Source: Actinoalloteichus fjordicus
GTDB lineage: Bacteria > Actinomycetota > Actinomycetes > Mycobacteriales > Pseudonocardiaceae
Assembly: GCF_001941625.1 (NCBI RefSeq)
Contig: NZ_CP016076.1
Location: forward strand, 1,612,001 to 1,676,000
DNA length: 64,000 nucleotides
Reading direction: 5' to 3'
Shown one piece after another: positions 36,926 to 48,089 of this stretch (position 1 is the first letter of the stretch; every line of letters begins with the position of its first letter). Both the position numbers and the translations under genes were made by a program. The notes beneath the pieces are model-generated. The model worked only from the letters and a program-made list of their open reading frames with translations. It was not told the DNA's origin and searched no databases.

Positions 36926-37266
36926 GTGGCTATCCAAGTAGGGTTGATCGCAGGGTTTAGTGCAGGACCGTTCTGCTACTTAGTTGCGCGGGGTCTTCGA
37001 TCTAACCATTCGGTAGCGGAGGCGGGTGGATATCTCGGCCCCAGTGCGATGCTCGGTGCCGATCTAACGGCCTGGGATGCAGAATATCAAACAATCTACG
37101 ACGACAGTTACCCGTCGGACTCCGAGTTCCGCACGCCGTCGGCAGAACATGCTTGGTTGAGCATGGCAAAGATCTGGGGGCGAGGGTCAAGGGGGAGTCG
37201 CGGCTGGCGGTGAATGTGGACTACCAGGTCGATGGCTACTACGAGGAAGCAACATGTGTGTTCTGA
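36926..37266 (+). pseudogene. Tandem paralogue 2, frameshifted
   Basis: The start (GTG, with GGAGGGG upstream) and first ~80 codons match the other copies (IQVGLIAGFSAGPFCYL ... TAWDAEYQTIYDDSYPSDSEFRTPSAEHAWL). The frame then runs into a stop at 37213. In the other frame the text continues as LGARVKGESRLAVNVDYQVDGYYEEATCVF, matching the family's end. The full segment is 341 bases against 342 in the intact copies, so one base is missing near 37160-37175. The product would be a 95-residue truncated protein unless frameshifting or a sequencing error intervenes. Confidence 0.7.
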
Positions 37267-37307
37267 GCAAGTAGTGCTGCCGAGTGGAGTGTGGAAGGGA
37301 GTGCTCG

Positions 37308-37649
37308 ATGGCTATCGAGATCGTCATGCTCGCGGGGTTCTTCGAGGGACTATTCTTCTATGTCGATCCCGATGGTGATTGGATTAATCACCCGGTAGAG
37401 GTGGCTGGCGAAGACCTCGCGCTGAGCGCTGAGCTCGTCACTGCGCTGCGGGCTTGGGATGACGAGTTCCAAGCCATCTACGATGACAGCTATCCGCCTG
37501 ATTCGAAGTTTCCCACTCCGGAGGCCGAGCGGGCTTGGATCGAGCGGGGCAAGGAGTTGGCCGCGCGGATCAAGCGGGAGTCGCCGCTGGTGGCCAGTGT
37601 GGATTACCAGGCTGACGGAACATTCGAGGACGGAACATGCGTGTTCTGA
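37308..37649 (+). CDS. Tandem paralogue 3, probable immunity protein
   Basis: A 113-residue intact copy: IEIVMLAGFFEGLFFYVDPDG start, then ELVTALRAWDDEFQAIYDDSYPPDSKFPTPEAER and ending FEDGTCVF. The ATG has GAAGGGAG upstream. Its 3' third is identical, base for base, to that of copy 4. Function unknown; position behind a toxin-like gene and family expansion suggest immunity against several toxin variants. Confidence 0.65.
   Translation: MAIEIVMLAGFFEGLFFYVDPDGDWINHPVEVAGEDLALSAELVTALRAWDDEFQAIYDDSYPPDSKFPTPEAERAWIERGKELAARIKRESPLVASVDYQADGTFEDGTCVF
37536..37618 (+). repeat. 83-base perfect repeat, copy A
   Basis: Identical to 37908-37990, 372 bases apart, within paralogues 3 and 4. It shows recent duplication or gene conversion. 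Confidence 0.85.
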
Positions 37650-37679
37650 GTGGGGCCAGACTGCTGAAATGGAGTGGGG

Positions 37680-38021
37680 ATGGGATTCGAGGTAGCTCTT
37701 CTTGCGGGCTTCTACGAAGGGCCGTTCTATTACCATGTGAGGAAAGGTGCGGGAACGAACTGGTCTGTTGAGGAAGCGGCTGAACATCTACGGCTGGGTC
37801 CCGATCTTGTCGCAGACCTCATCGCATGGGACAACGAGTATCAGGCCATCCTCGACAGGTCCTACCCGCCCGATTCAAAGTTTCCGACTCCGGAGGCCCA
37901 GCGGGCGTGGATCGAGCGGGGCAAGGAGTTGGCCGCGCGGATCAAGCGGGAGTCGCCGCTGGTGGCCAGTGTGGATTACCAGGCTGACGGCTGCTACAAG
38001 GACGGCACCTGTGTGTTCTAG
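37680..38021 (+). CDS. Tandem paralogue 4, probable immunity protein
   Basis: A 113-residue intact copy: GFEVALLAGFYEGPFYYHVRKG, then LGPDLVADLIAWDNEYQAILDRSYPPDSKFPTPEAQRAWIERGK, ending YKDGTCVF. The ATG at 37680 follows GGAGTGGGG; the GTG at 37674 is an alternative. The N-terminal half has diverged from copy 3 while the 3' end is identical, so the variable half may set specificity. Confidence 0.65.
   Translation: MGFEVALLAGFYEGPFYYHVRKGAGTNWSVEEAAEHLRLGPDLVADLIAWDNEYQAILDRSYPPDSKFPTPEAQRAWIERGKELAARIKRESPLVASVDYQADGCYKDGTCVF
37908..37990 (+). repeat. 83-base perfect repeat, copy B
   Basis: Second copy of the 37536-37618 sequence, in paralogue 4. Confidence 0.85.
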
Positions 38022-38210
38022 GGCGTCGATCCCCCTCGGTGCGAGACGATGACGAGAAACGACGTCAGTCGCACCAATGCGCCCCAATCCGCGCCTAGCC
38101 CGACTCCTGGTAGCGGAATCGAAATTCGGAGACGCCGCCCGCCTCCCCGTCCTCGGCGACACGATGTCGGATTCCGCATCGCCGCCGACCTGCGCCAGCC
38201 GAATGCCGTC

Positions 38211-39077
38211 CTAGGCGTTCCGGCGCAGGTCCCGCACGTCGGGGAGCGGGCGAAAGCCTGCCGAGCGGTAGGTGGCGACGCCGCCGACGTTGGCAGTCGC
38301 CGTGCACACGGTCGCGCTCGACGAGCCCAGCTCCCGCAGCGCGGCCGCCGAGGCCACGGTGATCGCCCTGCCGTAGCCGTGCCCCCGATGGTCACGGTGC
38401 ACGCCCATCGGCTCGAGCAGACCCGGCCTTCCCGCACCGGCCGACCACACCGTTGCGGTGGCCACCGCGACGCCGTGATCGTCGTACGCGATGAGGCAGC
38501 GGGCGTCGGCGTACGGCGGTCCGGTGGTCATCGCGTGCCATCGCTCTGAGGTGAACGTCGATCTGCTGAACGCCGCGCGCTGCACGGCGGCCCGCACCGA
38601 GGCCTGCTCCGGGCCGGTCGTCTCGATGCGCACGCCGCAGTCCGCCACCGGCTCCGCGAGGTCACGCACGAGCGGTGTCCACGGCTTGCTGAGTTCCCAC
38701 CCGCCGTCGAGCAGCAGCTCGTGGAACACGCCTCGCCAGCGCGCCTCGACGGAGGCGGTTCCCTGCGGCAGGACACCGCGCTCGGGCTGCGACACGTCGG
38801 CGGCCAGCCTGCGGGCCAGGTCCTCGTCGCCTGCTGCGCCCGGTGCGATCCCCAACCGCGCCAGACCGGAACCGTCCAGCAGCCCGAGGGCGCGAATCCG
38901 CCCGTCGCGACGCCAGATTCGGACCGCCTTGGCCGTCGCCTCCGCTCCGAATCGCCAGTACCAGCCCAGGTCGCCGGGATGCAACGGCACCGACGCCCCG
39001 TCGTGCTGCCACTCGCGCAGCACACGAACGGCCTCGGCCAGCTCGTCGGATTCCGGAGTGCTCAGAACGATCGACAC
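38211..39077 (-). CDS. GNAT N-acetyltransferase
   Basis: About 288 residues. The C-terminal GNAT domain carries the acetyl-CoA motif VHRDHRGHGYGRAITVASAAALRELG and the final YRSAGFRPL strand. The N-terminal ~130 residues (LGWYWRFGAEATAKAVRIWRRDGRIRAL) look like a degenerate second GNAT half, as in tandem-GNAT proteins. The substrate is unknown. The GTG at 39077 has no clear ribosome site; a start 12 codons upstream is possible. Confidence 0.78.
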   Translation of the reverse strand: MSIVLSTPESDELAEAVRVLREWQHDGASVPLHPGDLGWYWRFGAEATAKAVRIWRRDGRIRALGLLDGSGLARLGIAPGAAGDEDLARRLAADVSQPERGVLPQGTASVEARWRGVFHELLLDGGWELSKPWTPLVRDLAEPVADCGVRIETTGPEQASVRAAVQRAAFSRSTFTSERWHAMTTGPPYADARCLIAYDDHGVAVATATVWSAGAGRPGLLEPMGVHRDHRGHGYGRAITVASAAALRELGSSSATVCTATANVGGVATYRSAGFRPLPDVRDLRRNA

Positions 39078-39248
39078 AGCGTGATTCAAACACTGCCGTG
39101 CCGGCCGGCCCAACGGTTTCTCGGCCGGCCCGCATGCTCAGTCGCAGATCGCGATCATTCAGCGCTCCGGCCTGCTCGGTCTGTCACCCTCCCCCTGCGG
39201 CGCCGCAGGCTCACCCGGACGAGGGTGGCTACCGATTACACTCTGTCC

Positions 39249-40406
39249 GTGAATCACCGCCGGCGTGCCCTGGAATCCTGGCGCAGCCTCGACGTCTCGG
39301 TTCGGGATCTCCCGCTGGGACTACTGTTCCTCGCCACGTCGTTCGTGCCCTCCTTCCACAACCACGGCACCCAGCTCGGCGGAATGCCCGACCGACCCTT
39401 CGACGCGCTGGCCGTCGTGGCGATCGCCCTTCAGTGCCTTCCGCTCGCGATTCGTCGGAAGCGGCCCGCAGTCTGCCTGCTGTTGGTGTCGGCGGGCTTC
39501 GCCGTCGATCAGCTCGGCGGCTACCACACGCTTGCGGGCACCGCGTTCGCCATCGCGGTGCTGAGCACGGGCGTCCACCTGGAACGACGACGCCGCGCCA
39601 CCGCGCTCCTCTTCTCGGTGGCGGGGTATCTGCCGCTGGCGATCGTGCTCTCCCAGCTCGGAACCGGGGAGTCGGTGGCCGGGTTCGTGACGTTCTACCT
39701 GGCGCTGGTCTTCGTCTGGTGTATCGGGGCGTGGCTGCGCTCCACCCGCGCCATGGAGGCCGAGCGGCGGCGCCGTGTCGCCGAGGACACCCGCACCGCC
39801 GAACGCACCCGCATCGCTCGCGAACTCCACGACGTCGTGACCCATCACGTGACGGCGATGGTCGTGCAGGCCGAGGCGGCGCGGTATCTGACCGCCGCGC
39901 CGGATCGCCTCGACGAGTCGCTGACCGCTGTCACCGACACCGGCCGCCGCGCCATCACGGATCTGCGGCACCTGCTCGACCTGCTCAATCCCGACCACGG
40001 CCCCGAGACCAGGGCGCCTGCCGTCGGCCGAGTCCTCACTCTCGTGGAGCAGACGCGCCGGGCCGGGCAGCCGGTGGAGTTCTTCGAGCAGGGCACGCCG
40101 CCCGTCTCGACCGGCAGTGCCGACCTCGTCGCCTATCGGGTCGTGCAGGAGGCCCTCACCAACGCCCTCAAGTACGCCCACGGCAGCCGGACCTCCGTCC
40201 AGCTGCACCACGGAGAAGGCGAGATCACCGTGGAGGTCGGCACGGACGGTTCCGGCTCGCAGGCCGGGTCCCCCGGCGGGAGCGGGCGGGGTCTGGCGGG
40301 TCTCCGCGACCGGGTCGACGTCCTCGGCGGCGACTTCCATGCGGAGCCGCAGACCGGGGGCGGCTTCCTCGTGCGGGCCCGCATCCCCGCCGGGAGCCCG
40401 TCGTGA
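39249..40406 (+). CDS. Two-component sensor histidine kinase (HisKA_3)
   Basis: A 385-residue NarX/DesK-type kinase. Four to five N-terminal membrane helices (LPLGLLFLATSFVP to LVFVWCIGAWL, residues ~20-165) are followed by the dimerisation helix with phospho-accepting His194 in ARELHDVVTHHVTAMVVQAEAARYL and an HATPase domain (YRVVQEALTNALKYAHGS, GSGRGLAGLRDRVDVLGG). The sensed signal is unknown. A TACACT -10 element lies about 8 bases before the GTG, suggesting a leaderless message. Its stop overlaps the response-regulator start (GTGA). Confidence 0.9.
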   Translation: MNHRRRALESWRSLDVSVRDLPLGLLFLATSFVPSFHNHGTQLGGMPDRPFDALAVVAIALQCLPLAIRRKRPAVCLLLVSAGFAVDQLGGYHTLAGTAFAIAVLSTGVHLERRRRATALLFSVAGYLPLAIVLSQLGTGESVAGFVTFYLALVFVWCIGAWLRSTRAMEAERRRRVAEDTRTAERTRIARELHDVVTHHVTAMVVQAEAARYLTAAPDRLDESLTAVTDTGRRAITDLRHLLDLLNPDHGPETRAPAVGRVLTLVEQTRRAGQPVEFFEQGTPPVSTGSADLVAYRVVQEALTNALKYAHGSRTSVQLHHGEGEITVEVGTDGSGSQAGSPGGSGRGLAGLRDRVDVLGGDFHAEPQTGGGFLVRARIPAGSPS

Positions 40407-41062
40407 CCGCCCCGATCCGGGTCCTGGTCTGCGACGACCAGGTGTTGATCCGCACCGGGCTGGTGACGATCATCGACGCGCAGCCGGATCTGGAGATCGT
40501 GGGCGAGTGCGGGGACGGGCAGGCCGCGGTCGAACTGGCGAACCGGCTTCACCCGGACGTCGTCGTGATGGACGTGCGGATGCCGGTGCTCGACGGCATT
40601 GCGGCGACCCGCCTACTGGCCGGTGCCGGTGTGGAGCGACCGGCCAAGGTGCTCGTGGTGACGACCTTCAACCTCGACGAGTACGTCTACGAGGCGCTGC
40701 GCAGCGGGGCGAGCGGGTTCCTGCTCAAGGACGCGCCGCCTGCGCAACTGCTGCACGGCATCCGCACCGTGGCGACGGGCGCGGCGCTGCTGGACCCGGA
40801 GGTGACTCGACAACTCGTCGGCCGGTACGCCGCGCGCATCCGCCCCGTCGACGACACCTCGTCCGACATCCCGTTGACGCCCCGCGAACAGGAGGTCCTG
40901 CGCCTCATCGCCGACGGACTCTCCAACGGCGAGGTCGCCGCGACGCTGGTGATCAGCCAGGAGACCGTCAAGACCTTCGTCTCCCGCATCCTCGCTAAAC
41001 TCGGACTTCGAGACCGGGTCCAGGCGGTCGTCTACGCCTACCGCCACGGCATGGTCGCCTGA
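40403..41062 (+). CDS. Response regulator, NarL/FixJ (LuxR-type HTH)
   Basis: A 219-residue regulator. The receiver domain has DD at 11-12, the phospho-accepting Asp57 in VVVMDVRMPVLDG, Thr in VTTF and Lys in LLKDAPP; the C-terminal LuxR HTH is LTPREQEVLRLIADGLSNGEVAATLVISQETVKTFVSRILAKLGLRDR in two parts. Partner of the upstream kinase, with which it overlaps by four bases. Targets are unknown. Confidence 0.93.
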   Translation: MTAPIRVLVCDDQVLIRTGLVTIIDAQPDLEIVGECGDGQAAVELANRLHPDVVVMDVRMPVLDGIAATRLLAGAGVERPAKVLVVTTFNLDEYVYEALRSGASGFLLKDAPPAQLLHGIRTVATGAALLDPEVTRQLVGRYAARIRPVDDTSSDIPLTPREQEVLRLIADGLSNGEVAATLVISQETVKTFVSRILAKLGLRDRVQAVVYAYRHGMVA

Positions 41063-41415
41063 CGCGGCAGCACTGTCCGGCAGACGAAGCCTGCGTGTCG
41101 GGCGGATTCCTGCCTGCGGCCGTCTCCGCACCACCGCTGCCGCCTGCAAGCCCCGTCTCTCGGCTGCCTTCCCGTCGAGGCTGTCGGTCTGCGGGCGTCG
41201 CTCGGCTTCGCGGAACCCGGCCTGCTCCAGACGCCTGTCCGCTGCGTGGGCGAGGACCGCATCCGATCGACCGCGCTCGACACCCGCCACGGATGTCCGT
41301 CGCGGACACCCTGCCACGACGAAAGGGACGGCGGCGCCGGATCGAACCCGGCGCCGCCGTCCGCATCCCCCGTCCGGTGCGGACCCCCTCTTCGTGCTGA
41401 TCGTCCGTGCGTGGC
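41063..41415. other. Intergenic region between convergent genes
   Basis: About 350 bases with no gene supported. It holds one strong hairpin (41326-41362) described separately; the rest is unremarkable high-GC sequence. Confidence 0.5.
41326..41362. terminator. Bidirectional terminator hairpin
   Basis: A perfect 15-pair stem (GGACGGCGGCGCCGG with its complement) and a 7-base loop, 54 bases past the hydrolase stop on the minus strand, where CTTTCGTC follows. It also faces the response regulator end. Confidence 0.7.
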
Positions 41416-42333
41416 TCAGCGCTGCCCGGCGGCCTCGACCACCCGCCGGATCGCCTCGACGGCGACCTCGGGCTCGTCGAGATAGATCTCGTGCCCGCTG
41501 TTCTCGGCCGTGCTCAGGGTGCTGTTGCTGGAGACGGCGAGCCACTTCTCCTGGCCCTCGGCCCAGGCCTGCTCCATGGCCGCCCCGTACTCGGGCACCT
41601 CCTCCAGATACGGCACGCCGTGCTGGACGACCTCCACCGGGATGTCCCCTGCGGACCGGACGTCTGCGTCGGGGAACGCGAGCATCTCCGGGTTCTCGCC
41701 GTCGATGACGGCCAAGGTCTGGTCGCGAAGGTCGGCGGCCGGTCCGCCGGCGGATTCGGGGACGTCCCTGGCGAGGTCGGCTGCCTGGGTCGGCGAGGTG
41801 GCGTCCATCAGGACGAGGCCGGCGACCCGGTCCTGGTGATCGGGCGCGTACCTGGCGGAAAGCAGCCCGCCCAGTGAATGTCCGGCCAGCACGACGGGCG
41901 CGTCGCCTGCGACCTCGTCGAGCACGCCGGTCAGGACCACGCCGCTGCTCTCGATGGTCTGTGGCTCGCTCGGTGCATCGCTCGCACCCGCGCCGAGCCG
42001 GTCGTAGGAGCAGGCTCGGTCGGTCTCGCCGAGGGTGTCCTGGAGATCGGCCAGCATGTCCAGCGAGTGACCGCCCCCGTGCAGCAGGACGATGACCGGC
42101 CTGCCGTCGGTCGGGGTGCCGGAACAGGACACGTTCACCGAACTGCCGTCGACGTCGATCTGCTGGACGCCGGTGAACGGGGCCGCGTCGTCGGCCTGCT
42201 CCGTGGTGTCCGAACTGGACGAGTTCGTGGCGGGCGCGGCTTCCTCGGGAGCGGAGTCTCCGCAGCCGGCCAGTCCTACCCCGGCCACGGCGAACAGCGC
42301 GATCAGAGCGGAGGCCCTGCCATTGCGGATCAT
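41416..42333 (-). CDS. Alpha/beta hydrolase lipoprotein
   Basis: A 305-residue exported lipoprotein: signal IALFAVAGVGLAGC with lipobox Cys24, then a Ser/Thr/Glu linker. The hydrolase fold has HGGGHSLDM (oxyanion loop), the nucleophile elbow GHSLGG, an Asp in VLMDATSP and a late His in NSGHEIYLDEP. It is probably an esterase at the cell surface. AGGAG precedes the ATG by eight bases. It ends at a strong hairpin and is separate from the SDR gene upstream. Confidence 0.85.
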   Translation of the reverse strand: MIRNGRASALIALFAVAGVGLAGCGDSAPEEAAPATNSSSSDTTEQADDAAPFTGVQQIDVDGSSVNVSCSGTPTDGRPVIVLLHGGGHSLDMLADLQDTLGETDRACSYDRLGAGASDAPSEPQTIESSGVVLTGVLDEVAGDAPVVLAGHSLGGLLSARYAPDHQDRVAGLVLMDATSPTQAADLARDVPESAGGPAADLRDQTLAVIDGENPEMLAFPDADVRSAGDIPVEVVQHGVPYLEEVPEYGAAMEQAWAEGQEKWLAVSSNSTLSTAENSGHEIYLDEPEVAVEAIRRVVEAAGQR

Positions 42334-42506
42334 CAAGCCACTCCTGAGAAGAGAGAACGGAGAATCAGGCGGTATCCCGGTGAATTCCGGTACCGCACTG
42401 CTAGTGATGAAAACGGTACGGATTCCGGGGCCCGGAATCGTCACCATCCGGAGGACACCTGCGCGTAGCTCTCTCGGGGGACAGGCCCTCGCCCGGCGAC
42501 TCGGTG

Positions 42507-43388
42507 TCAGGCGGGACGCAGCGGCGCCAGCCGTCTGCTGAGCAGGCGGACGTCCTTGATCAGTCGCTGGTCGGTGCTCCTGCGCGCGGGCGGGACGGGG
42601 CGAGATCGAGACCCGATCAGCAGGCCGGTCCGGCCGGCCAGGGACGCGTCGGTGGCGGCGAAGACGGACGATCTCGACGCCTCGGATGCAGGCCCGGAGG
42701 TGGAGCGCTCGAAGACCCGCCGGACCAGCGGCCACATCAGACGCAGTCCCGGAGAGACGATCTCGGGGGAGAGCAGGGTGCCGTCGGTCATCTCGGTGGC
42801 GGCGCCGCCGGGGTCGGCCGCGAACACCGAGACTCCGGTGCCGCGCAGGCGTTCGGCCAGTTCCCAGGTGTAGGCGAGATTGGCGAGCTTCGCCCGGCCG
42901 TACCAGTGGAAGGCGTAGTAGGCGCCGGGCGGCTCGACGGCGTCGAAGACGGGCTTGGCGGCCTGGATGGCGCCGGAGCTGACGTTCACGATCCGGCTCG
43001 GTCCGCCGGCGTGCAGTGGCTCCAGCAGGAGTTCGGTCAACAGGTATGGGGAGAGGTGGTTGACGGCGAACGAGGCCTCGATGCCGTCGACGGTCTGCCG
43101 ATGGTCGGTGAACATCCCGCCGACATTGTTGACCAGCAGCGTTAAGGGACCTGCTGCCGCGAGCCGGGCGGCCAGCGCTCGGACGTCGTCGAGCGAGGCG
43201 AGGTCGGTCGTTTCGAAGCGAGGCTTCGCCGAGGTGGCGACCGAGCCGATCCGCTCCAGCGCGAGAGCACCGCGTCTGGCGTCTCGGCCGACCACGGTGA
43301 CGGCGTGCCCGGCTGCCGCCAGGCCCATCGCGGTCTCGAGACCGATTCCTCCGGTGCCTGCCGTCACTACTGCCCGTCCTCGGTCCAT
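42507..43388 (-). CDS. Short-chain dehydrogenase/reductase
   Basis: A 293-residue classical SDR. TGGIGLETA replaces the TGxxxGIG cofactor motif with the usual spacing, NNVGGM, NVSSG with the catalytic Ser, and YGRAK (Tyr-x3-Lys). The C-terminal ~30 residues are Arg-rich. The substrate is unknown. The gene lies downstream of two identical-core TetR operators and of a tetR gene on the same strand, so it is the likely target. Confidence 0.85.
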   Translation of the reverse strand: MDRGRAVVTAGTGGIGLETAMGLAAAGHAVTVVGRDARRGALALERIGSVATSAKPRFETTDLASLDDVRALAARLAAAGPLTLLVNNVGGMFTDHRQTVDGIEASFAVNHLSPYLLTELLLEPLHAGGPSRIVNVSSGAIQAAKPVFDAVEPPGAYYAFHWYGRAKLANLAYTWELAERLRGTGVSVFAADPGGAATEMTDGTLLSPEIVSPGLRLMWPLVRRVFERSTSGPASEASRSSVFAATDASLAGRTGLLIGSRSRPVPPARRSTDQRLIKDVRLLSRRLAPLRPA

Positions 43389-43414
43389 GGTGTCGCCTTC
43401 CGTCGCACGCCTGT

Positions 43415-43430
43415 CCGGATAGTTATCCGG
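43415..43430. promoter_or_regulatory. TetR operator 1
   Basis: CCGGATAGTTATCCGG, arms CGGATA/TATCCG, 27 bases before the SDR start. Confidence 0.7.
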
Positions 43431-43455
43431 TTACGGTCGCCGACGGTAGCACAAT

Positions 43456-43469
43456 CGGATATCTATCCG
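43456..43469. promoter_or_regulatory. TetR operator 2
   Basis: CGGATATCTATCCG, same arms as operator 1 and offset from it by exactly 40 bases, so both face the same side of the helix. Confidence 0.7.
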
Positions 43470-43510
43470 CTTATGGTCGAGTGTCCGGGTCTCGGAACGA
43501 GGCCGCCGCG

Positions 43511-44089
43511 TCAGCGCGGGGGACGCAGGCCCTCGAGCAGGACGTCGAGGTAGAGCTCGGCGTGCCGGGGATCGCCGCCGCCGGAACGCACGGCATGGTC
43601 GACGCCGCACACCAGTCGTCGCACGTCGTCCGCCTCGATGTCGTGCCGCACGGCGCCGACGCGGCGGGCGCGATCGAGCAGTTCCGTGACCGCGCGGTCC
43701 AGCTCGGCCTTCATCGCCGAGGTCTGCGGATCGACGTCGTCGGCGGATTCGAGCACGGCCGCGAAGCCGGGGTTCGTGGGGAGACGGCCGAGCGTGAACC
43801 GCAGCAGGCGGTGCAGGCCCGCGACGGCATCCGCCTCGGCCGCCGCAGCCTGCGCCTCGGCCACCAGCTCGTGGAATCGCTCCGCCGACAGCGCCTCCAC
43901 CAGGGCGTGCCGGTCGGAGAAGTGCCGATAGACGGTTCCGACGCCGACTCCGGCGAGCCGGGCGATGGTGTTCAGCTGGAGGGAGTCGTCGCCTGCGGCC
44001 AACTGCTCCCTGGCGACCTGCAACACCCGAGCGCGATTGCGCGCGGCATCGGCCCGCAGTGCGTGTGCTCGGTCGGCTGGTGATGTCAC
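43511..44089 (-). CDS. TetR-family repressor
   Basis: A 192-residue TetR protein. The N-terminal HTH is RARVLQVAREQLAAGDDSLQLNTIARLAGVGVGTVYRHFSDRHALVEAL in sequence order; the C-terminal helices form the ligand/dimer domain (RFTLGRLPTNPGFAAVLESAD ... VRRLVCGVDHAVRSG). GTG start at 44089. It reads toward the SDR gene; twin palindromes in the gap suggest it represses that gene in response to a small molecule. Confidence 0.87.
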   Translation of the reverse strand: MTSPADRAHALRADAARNRARVLQVAREQLAAGDDSLQLNTIARLAGVGVGTVYRHFSDRHALVEALSAERFHELVAEAQAAAAEADAVAGLHRLLRFTLGRLPTNPGFAAVLESADDVDPQTSAMKAELDRAVTELLDRARRVGAVRHDIEADDVRRLVCGVDHAVRSGGGDPRHAELYLDVLLEGLRPPR

Positions 44090-44261
44090 GAAGTCAGCAT
44101 AATGACGAGCGCCCGCGATCACGGCGCGCGGTTCTCGCGGGCAGAGTCGCTGGTGGGGCGGTGCCTCACGGCCGGTCGCCGACCGCGTCTCGGCTCGCGA
44201 TCGAGTCGACGAGCCGAGACGGCGGAGGAGACGACACTGCCGCGCCACAGGCGGCCCGGGC

Positions 44262-46667
<2,406 letters not shown>

Positions 46668-46732
46668 CGTGTCTCCTTCTCTGCGCCTGCCGCCGCCGAC
46701 GGTGCAGTTCGTGGCCGCGATCGTCGGCAGGC

Positions 46733-47143
46733 TCACTGCCGCTGCTGGATGCGGATCAGGTTTCCCGCCGGGTCGCGGACGGCGCAGTCACGCACGCCGT
46801 AGGGCTGTTCGGTCGGCTCCTGGACGACGTCGGCGTCGTTCTCCTGCAACCGGGTGAAGGTCGCGTCGAGGTCGGCGGTGGCCAACAGGATGCCCGCGTA
46901 GGTGCCCTTGGCCATCATCTCGGTGATGGTGCGGCGCTCCTCCTCGGTGATGCCGGGGTCGACCGCGGGCGGCGTCAGCACGATGGACGTGTCGGGCTGG
47001 TCGGCGGGGCCGACGGTGAGCCAGCGCATCCCGGCGTAGCCGACGTCGTTGCGCACCTCGAAGCCGAGGAGGTCGCGGTAGAAGCCCAGCGCGGCCTCCG
47101 CGTCGTCGTGCGGGAGGAAGCTTGCGTGAATGGTGACGTTCAT
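46733..47143 (-). CDS. VOC (glyoxalase/dioxygenase) family protein
   Basis: A 136-residue protein with paired beta-alpha-beta-beta-beta modules: DDAEAALGFYRDLLGFEVRND at the first, GILLATADLDATFTRLQENDADVV and FRDPAGNLI-like VRDPAGNLIRIQ at the second. It probably binds a metal; His and Glu positions are consistent. The gene is followed by the UvrA-like gene (66 bases) and preceded by an AraC regulator, a common pair in actinomycetes. Confidence 0.87.
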   Translation of the reverse strand: MNVTIHASFLPHDDAEAALGFYRDLLGFEVRNDVGYAGMRWLTVGPADQPDTSIVLTPPAVDPGITEEERRTITEMMAKGTYAGILLATADLDATFTRLQENDADVVQEPTEQPYGVRDCAVRDPAGNLIRIQQRQ

Positions 47144-47153
47144 GGTGGTCAGG

Positions 47154-47597
<444 letters not shown>

Positions 47598-47683
47598 ACT
47601 CGGGATGGTGCCACAGCGCACCGTCGGTTCCGGGGCGAACGCCCGTCGGGCCGCCTCGTCGTGACGCGGCAGGCGGCGCGCGC

Positions 47684-47921
47684 TCAACGGAACTCGTGGA
47701 CCACCTGAACGTCACCCACGAAGTGGGCGTTGAACTCGTCGAGCTCCTCGGCGGGAACCCACAGTTCGAGGATCGTCTCCCCGCCGACCTGCTGAACGGG
47801 GTAGCGGGTCAGACACGGTGCCCTGGTACGTCCCGACCGGGCCCGCGCCGCCCGCCGTGTAGCACCTCGTTGGTGGGATTGATGCTCCAGTCCGGAAGTC
47901 CGGATTCGGCACCGTGTGCAG
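47684..47921 (-). pseudogene. Decayed 3' end of a protein gene (possible toxin tail)
   Basis: The last ~40 codons read as a natural-looking protein end (YPVQQVGGETILELWVPAEE, then LDEFNAHFVGDVQVVHEFR). Upstream the sense text moves to another frame (NPDFRTGASIPPTRCYTAGGAGPVGTYQ), so a frameshift lies near 47800-47830 and no start is visible. It may be the remnant of a secreted toxin or enzyme C-terminus. Alternatively it is a small real gene with an unrecognised start. Confidence 0.3.
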
Positions 47922-48089
47922 CCACAGATCATCGGCGACGTGGGCCGTTCCGGCTCGCCGAGTAATTCCAGCCGCCGGTCACCGACCGAATCTCCGCGAG
48001 CCGAATCGGCAGCCCACGCCCGATCGGCCCCGTGCTGCGGCCCCGCCCCGGCCTGCGGCCCGCTTCAGCCCGGCCGGGACGTCGCCCGC

